Part shown: in pieces, positions 57,583-64,000 of the stretch
Numbering within the stretch: position 1 is the first letter of the stretch
Layout of the letters: each line of letters begins with the position of its first letter
Source of the DNA: Anadara kagoshimensis
Taxonomy: Eukaryota > Mollusca > Bivalvia > Arcoida > Arcidae
NCBI GenBank assembly: GCA_021292105.1
Contig: CM037869.1
Coordinates: forward strand, 30,085,536 to 30,149,535
Reading direction: 5' to 3'
DNA: 64,000 bases
The notes under the pieces: model-generated
The model's input: only the letters and a program-made list of their open reading frames with translations
Database searches by the model: none
What the model was told of the DNA's origin: nothing
Position numbers and translations under genes: made by a program

Positions 57583-58499
57583 TGATGTTAAGCGTTATAT
57601 AATGTGTACACCACGTGTCTTGTTTTCTCTAAAGTTTCACGTTCTATTCAATGTTTTATGTATTACCAAGTGCAAGTTTGTTCATTTACAAATATTTCTT
57701 AATATCCAACGTTTAATGTTTTTGAACGGAAAACAAACATTTTAAACTGTTTATGTTACACGATTAATTTCTATCAAAGAATATACGTTTTCTTATTTCT
57801 TAGTACATATATAAATGCATATACACCATATACATTGTAAAAATATATGACTATCACAATGATATAACAATAAATTTTAGCATTTTAAGCATAATAATAG
57901 TATTTTACTGAATAAATAATAAATATTATCTATGATTTTATACCAATATACGGATGTCTAAGAAGCAATATTTACGATCAAATAAAAAACTTTTTTATTG
58001 CAAATTACAAGAGTAAAGTAAATACAACGATTCTCAATGAAAAAATATTTCTTTATTACATCATATCTCTACCCATCGATGCTTTATAATTGTGGTTTTA
58101 TATTTTATCATAAAACGTTGCACTCTACAAACACAGAAAGGTCGAAAAGTAGAAAAGTGAATCATGTTTTGCTATTTTTGCTGATATAATGACATATGTA
58201 GTTAAACATTCTCCTTTGTGATATGTTAATTCAGTTCTGACAAAAAGTTTTAACAAACATGTTTTGTAGAAATCAACAAAGTATACATTATAAAAAACAA
58301 TACAAAAAACCTATATACATAGAATAGCACATGCTCATTTACCAGACAAGTGTTTCAGAATTGGATTCCAACCCATGAACAAGAATTGACGTCATGTTCC
58401 CTGCGAAAATTTTTTTATATCAAATTCTAGTCCGGCCTTAATTTTCCCAACTCTAGACGCGTAAGTGGGATGGTGAAATATTATGTACATCGACCAACG
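57583..58499. other. Intronic, nothing recognised
   Basis: AT-rich, no gene or known repeat family seen. Confidence 0.5.
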
Positions 58500-59620
58500 G
58501 GAAGTGTAGAACAGACAGACAGCATCTGGGAAGTCTAGGGTAATAATAGTTAGTGTGGAACATTAGTTCACAAATCCAGGGCAATACACAATTTGTTGGA
58601 CGTGTATGACACTAACACATAGCTTCTATAATAGGTACGGCACCAATACACAACTTGTACGAAGTGAAGGGCATTTAAAAACAGCTTGCATGAGTCCCAA
58701 CATGTACCAACAGTGTAGGGTACTAATAAACAACTTGTATGAATTGTAACTAAAAATGAATTTGTTCGAAGTCAGAGACAACACAAATACACAACTTTTA
58801 GGTAGTGTAGAACACAAAACCACAGGTTGAAGGAAGTCTAGGGCAATAATAAACAATTTTAGTTAGTATAACACTAGTTAGCAATTAATAGGAATAGTAG
58901 GTGGGGCACTGATTATCAACTTGTATTATGTGTGGGACACCAATAAACCATTTCTAGGTAGCGGTGAATATCAGTAAAGTCTTGATCACAATTTAACGAC
59001 TTGTAGGAACGGTGTGACAGTAATAAACTTCGAATCAAGTGATTGGCACCAGTAAAGTCTATGTCATTAATAAACAAATTGCATGAAATACAGGACGCTA
59101 ATGAAATATTTATATGAAAGGTAGGACACTAGTGCAGTATATGCCACAAATAAGTAAACAACTTAAATGAAGTGAGGGACACTAGTTAAGTCTATGTCAA
59201 AAATAAAGAAATTTTGTGAAGTGTGTTACACTGATACACCACTTGTAGATAGTGAGGGAGACTAATACACAGGTTATAGGAAATTTAGGTCTGTATAAAG
59301 TGTGTTACACTGATACACCACTTGTAGATAGTGAGGGAGACTAATACACGGGTTATAGGAAATTTAGGTCTGTATGAAGTGTGTTACACTGATACACCAC
59401 TTGTAGATAGTGAGGGAGACTAATACACGGGTTATAGGAAATTTAGGTCTGTATGAAGTGTGTTACACTGATACACCACTTGTAGATAGTGAGGGAGACT
59501 AATACACGGGTTATAAGAAATCTAGGTCTGTAATAAACAACTTTAAAGAAGTGTAGGACATTAATAAACAACTTGTATGAAGTGTGGGACACTAATAAAC
59601 AATACAATGAAGAATTTATT
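58500..59620. repeat. Degenerate 40-bp minisatellite with a recent 79-bp higher-order block
   Basis: The basic unit resembles AGTGTGGGACACTAATAAAC and AACTTGTATGA. At 59221, 59300, 59379 and 59458 a 79-base dimer (GTGTGTTACACTGATACACC and on) is repeated almost without change, while the flanking units are old and diverged. Confidence 0.8.
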
Positions 59621-59805
59621 TTCTTGTTTCTAAAACTATTCTTTAATAAATGGAAACGTTACGACAAACTGACACAAATTGGCTGAAATCTAATTTAAAG
59701 AAAATCACAACCCTGTCTCCGGGGAAGATCTTCTCTCTATCTAGCTGTCTATAACACTGAGTAATGACGACCGGTATGATGAACAACCTCCGTCTAAAGC
59801 TACAA

Positions 59806-60018
59806 CACAGACCTGTCGAAAGTTTAACACCAAATAAAAGTTGAATGTTATCTATTATGTTACTAAGCGAATTATACTAGAGACAGAAAAGATACCGAGA
59901 TACAAATAACTGCTGTCAAAAAGCTATCTAGAAATGGAGATAACAGGGATCCAAAATGAGCTGTAGAGTCGATACGAGTTCGTTTGCTTAGTGTTAAACT
60001 TTCGACAGGCCTGTACTC
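59806..60018. mobile_element. MITE with CGAAAGTTTAACACTAA inverted ends
   Basis: ACCTGTCGAAAGTTTAACAC on the left faces GTGTTAAACTTTCGACAGG on the right. This is the second copy of the family at 1193-1471; at 213 bases it is more compact. Confidence 0.85.
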
Positions 60019-60239
60019 TGTGTTCCGTTTGAACTCGGCCGATCAATACAGTTTACGAGCAATTTGTTTAACAGTAATACTAACAATAAAACAGTCTTTA
60101 TTACTGCTACAGAAAACAAGGCTTGTTTTTGTTAATGAGACAGGTTCTTAATCTTACCTAAGAGAGAAATTGAATGTATTTACAAAACAAGATATGCTGA
60201 TGTTGTTTATTGAAATTCTAGGAAAACTGTCAATAGGCA

Positions 60240-60480
60240 TAGATTGAGAGCTGGTAAAGAGAGGCAGGTCACTGGACAATAGGTTAGGAGAGAGCCAGGT
60301 CACTAGAAAAGTCAAAAGAAAGAGACTGGGAATTGGACAGAAGGTCAAGAGAAAGACTGGGGAATGGGCAAGGGGTCAAGAGAGCCAGGACACTGAACAG
60401 GAGGTGAAGAGAGAGCAAGGGCACTGGACATGGAGTCAAGAGAGAGACATGTCACTGGACAGGAGGTCAAGAGAATTACA
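60240..60480. repeat. Purine-rich minisatellite, about 38-bp unit
   Basis: Units resemble GGACAGGAGGTCAAGAGAGA followed by CAGGTCACT. About six diverged units are present, strongly purine-biased on the plus strand. Confidence 0.75.
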
Positions 60481-60714
60481 ATTAAAAAGAAGTCACAAAT
60501 ACAGGTAGCTTAAAAGGAGCTAAGAGACATGAAACGTAAATAATGTGAGAGAGACGACTACCTAAATAGAAGTTAAGAAGACGGAGAAAAAAATGGACAT
60601 GAGCTGTAAAAGATCAGGGTGGAGTGAAAGGGACTTAAAAGTGATTTTATATACACAGAAAGAGAAATTAATGAGACCTGAGATGGACATTAAATTGTAA
60701 TAAGTCAAACAGAT

Positions 60715-61560
60715 CCTTGGATTAGAAACTAGGTCAATGGAAACATGGATTTAAAAAGAGGTCAACAGCGGCATGGGTGTTTAAAGAGATCAACATAGCC
60801 ATGCCATTGAAAGCAGGTCAACAGTGACATGGGTTTGAAAACAGGTTATCAATGACGTGACTTTGAACAAAAGTCAACAGTGACATGGCTTCGAAAACAG
60901 GTCAACAGTGCCATGACTTTGAACAAAGGTCAACAGTAATATGGCTTCGAAAACAGGTCAATAGTGACATAGCTTTGAAAACAGGTAAACAGTGATATGG
61001 CTTTGAAATCAGGTCAATAGTGACATAGCTTTGAAAACAGGTAAACAGTGATATGGCTTCGAAAACAGGTCAATAGTGATCAACAAAAACAAACATACTT
61101 ATCCATTTCCGAATCACAATCCAGAAGCAAAGTAAAAACTTTGGAACTGACAAGTTAGGTTAGACACGTGAACTTCCACCAGGGAAGTGAGGCCGGGTGC
61201 TCCGGAAGGGTAAGCACCTCCTGTTTAGCTAGCTACACCCGCGACATAGCTTTGAAAACAGGTAAACAGTGATATGGCTTTGAAATCAGGTCAATAGTGA
61301 CATGGCTTCTAATCAATATAGACATAGATTTGAAGGAGGTCAACGGAAACATGGAGTTAAAATGTCACAGATTAGCAATGAAATCAATATAGAAATGTCT
61401 TCGAAAAAACTGCTAACAAATCAATTGTTCTTCAAAGCAATGATGTTGACATAAAATTAAAAAGACTTAAATCTTAAAGGGGGTCAACAAAGAGATGAGT
61501 TTGAAAAGAGATCAACAGAGAGATTGCCATTGCAATGAGGTCAATGGAACTGTAGACATG
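60715..61560. repeat. 28-bp minisatellite interrupted by a retroelement fragment
   Basis: The unit is AACAGGTCAACAGTGACATG plus GCTTTGAA. Units are best kept at 60830-61080 and 61241-61310 and fade outward. The insertion at 61083-61241 splits the array. Confidence 0.85.
61083..61241 (-). mobile_element. Young retroelement 3' fragment inside a minisatellite
   Basis: It runs from AAAACAAACATACTTATCC to GCTAGCTACACCCGC. The array text resumes at GACATAGCTTTG; the split unit would read TAGTGACATAG, so at most two bases are duplicated. It is among the best preserved copies in the window. Confidence 0.85.
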
Positions 61561-61817
61561 AATAGAAACCGCCACTTTGAGAGGGTCTATAGTAACTCAG
61601 TAGGTAATCAAACTGGAATGGATATTCAAGCTATTTTTGTGTAAAATCGTGATTATAATTTTTTTTTACGATCAATTCATGTTGTATCCACACGCTGATG
61701 ATAGATAATAAAACGTAAAGATTTTTATCCCTGAGGTGTACTTATAGTATTCCATTGTTTCTATTCCTAGTAACTAGCATCGTTTACCGTATTATGAATT
61801 CTGATAGTAATATATAG

Positions 61818-62078
61818 ACAAACAACATTGACCTGTCTACTTGACCTTTCATTTGGAATATTTATATAGAAAGATCAACCAACCACATGGGTAGTGTCAG
61901 CAGTTAGAACATAAATAATGCAAGATTCCACTGGTAAAGACGAAATAAGCATTTGTGTTCCCTAAACTGATTGCACTGATCCATGATAAATATTTACAAT
62001 AAATTTGGTCCAAGATAAAATGTCAATTAAAAGGTAAAATGGACAGATCAATGGTTGCCTGTTGATACTCTGATACTC
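61818..62078. mobile_element. MITE with paired TGACCT inverted ends
   Basis: ACAAACAACATTGACCTGTC and CTTGACCTTTCATTTGG on the left face AATTAAAAGGTAAAATGGAC and AGATCAATGGTTGCCTG on the right. Confidence 0.8.
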
Positions 62079-62324
62079 TGATATCATATATGTTTTTACA
62101 CTGTTGCTAGTTTGCTTTGCATCACTATTACTTGTAGCGCCATCTATAATTCATTTGATAGTAACTGAATTTTTGAATTTAATGCTATGGTAGATTAGAT
62201 GATGTATGTTATAAAGATATTAATAAAAAGTTTGTAGATCAATGAAGGCTTTTTTATAATATATTTGAAAAATGAATTACACATGTATGCATATTACAAT
62301 ATATGTATTTATATAATAGGTTAC

Positions 62325-63497
62325 CCATGGTAAATTAATCTCTCTCTCTCTCTCTCTCTCGTTTAAAACACTTATTATACATTGTATATTTTTGTGTCTT
62401 GTACTTGTGCACTGTTTTTAAAGCGATGTATTTTGAATGAAATAAAAAAGAAAATTGCAACAAAAAATATATTTTTAAAAATAGATTTGTATCACTGTTA
62501 TATTTTATTTGTTTGTGTTTAGATTAAATTAGATTTTTATGTAGAGTATTCCTCTGTCAGCTCTTTGTTCGTATTGTTGTTGTATGTTTTATGGCTGTCT
62601 TTTTCTTGTATTGTAGATGTATCTTCAAGGTTGAGTTTTCTGATAGAATTGTGTTTACGACTTAGTCAGGATTACTTTGAAGTGAAAAATTCATTCTGAA
62701 ATGGTAAGGAAAATTGAACCATTTACACTTTTTAAAGGTGAGTTGACCATATATGCGCCAACGCTGTATACTTGGTGATGAAGTGACGATAGTGTGGATA
62801 TCTAAGAAATGCAATTTAAATTAATTATCACTCAGATCTAGCTATTAATAAATTTAGCTTCTGTTCTGCTATCGTCACATCTTCATATCTTAACATATGT
62901 AATAGGTTATCCGTGGTAAATGATTTATTTTAAGGAATCAACGCTCTCTCTCTCTCTCTCTCCTCTCTCTTTACATATTATGTGTTTTGTGACTTGTACT
63001 TGTGCACTGTTTATAAAGTGATGTATTTTGAATGTATAAAAAAAAAATTATAACCAAAAATAACAATAATAAAACAGGTAATAATAGATTTTTATCACTG
63101 TTTTTCATTTGTTTGTGTTTAGATAGGAATATATTTTTTATGTCGAGTATTCCTCTGTCAGCTCTTTGTTTGTATTGTTGTTGTATGTTTTATGGTTGTC
63201 TTTTTGTTGTATTGTAGATGTATCTTCAAGGTTGAGTTTTCTGATAGAATTGTGTTTACGACTTAGTCAGGATTACTTTGAAGTGAAAAATTCATCCTGA
63301 AATGATGGGGGAAATTGAACCATTTACACTTTATAAAGGTGAGCTGGTCATATACTTGTATGTATATATGCGCAAACGCTGTATACTTGCTGATGAAGTG
63401 ACGATAGTCTGGATATCTTAGAAATGCAATTTGATTTAATTATCACTCAGATCTAGCTATAAATAAATCTAGCTTCTGTTCTGATATCTTCACATCA
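62325..63497 (+). repeat. Tandem duplication of about 576 bp
   Basis: Copies start at 62325 and 62901 with AATAGGTTA, then (CT)n, CTTGTACTTGTGCACTGTTT, TTCCTCTGTCAGCTCTTTG and GAAGTGACGATAGT. They are roughly 85-90% alike by eye. No long frame is shared between the copies, so it is probably non-coding. Confidence 0.85.
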
Positions 63498-63647
63498 AAA
63501 GCCTACTTCAAAGTCATATTCATTTTCTTTATTATTTCATGAAAGCAATATGCATAATAATAAACATGTGTATATGCAATAAAATATTATGGAAGCTGGT
63601 TCGTGCCATTTCTTTTTTATTGTAAGAACACCCTTGTAGCATTTTAA

Positions 63648-64000
63648 AACAAGAGCACCGCAGAGCGGAGCATTATACGCCCGTAATATATTGATCGAGT
63701 AGTACTATTTACTGAGAAGTATAAGTACAACTAGGATATATGTATGTTAAAATATATTGCTAAATGGATAGTGGTAGACTGCTATATAATTCATATTCAT
63801 TTCCAGGAAGGAAGAAGTTTAAAATATAATGTTAGGTCATGCCAGTGTTTTCATGTGTTAAGCATTTGCATGCAGGAAGATTTTAGGAAACAAATACATT
63901 TTTTGTCTGAAATGTTTTGAGAACCTTTTTTTAACCAACCTGAAATAATTTATATCTATAAAGCTTAATTATAATTTGAACTGTTGTCAGGATCTGTGCA
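63648..64000 (+). mobile_element. Start of a mollusc repeat (AACAAGAGCACCGC type), cut by the window edge
   Basis: AACAAGAGCACCGCAGAGCG and GAGCATTATACGCCCG are the typical opening of a common mollusc element, with the same AACAAGA start and small hairpin as the Helentron-like element at 36557. Its far end is not in view, and the part after about 63720 is not recognised. Confidence 0.45.

Overview
The window looks like a piece of an AT-rich invertebrate nuclear genome, most likely a marine mollusc and probably a bivalve. The evidence is small exons with GT-AG introns, long introns full of short repeats, tRNA-headed SINEs of the kinds common in bivalves, many MITEs, and a Helentron-like element starting with the mollusc-typical AACAAGAGGCCCATGGGCC motif. 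This assignment is inference; no species can be named from the sequence alone.

Three host genes can be supported. (1) Positions 1-5747, plus strand: the last six exons of an aldo/keto reductase (YajO/Tas-like), with the N-terminal part off the left edge. (2) Positions 22170-27556, minus strand: a trypsin-fold serine protease of the kind seen in FAM111-like proteins. It has a long, disordered, basic N-terminal exon, a catalytic-His exon and a catalytic-Asp/Ser exon. Near its C-terminus the reading frame shifts. (3) Positions 43099-45040, minus strand: the last two exons of a FAM155/NALF gene, the auxiliary subunit of the NALCN sodium-leak channel. Its first exon must lie beyond the right edge, so 45041-64000 appears to be intron.

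The rest is repeat-rich. A direct tandem duplication of about 4 kb fills 7711-19728. One copy carries a SINE and the other a 3.9 kb terminal-inverted-repeat element, so each copy serves as the empty site for the other. A short retroelement 3' fragment occurs about twenty times in both orientations, in places as inverted pairs. Five or more MITE families, two or three SINE families and about ten tandem arrays make up much of what remains.

The most unusual structures are in the NALF intron: a 44-bp minisatellite that appears to have grown from the 5' edge of the NALF exon, including its splice acceptor; a decayed second copy of that exon about 3.4 kb upstream; and a 150-bp tandem array half made of a SINE tail. 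The three genes show no functional link to each other; this is an ordinary eukaryotic gene neighbourhood, not an operon.
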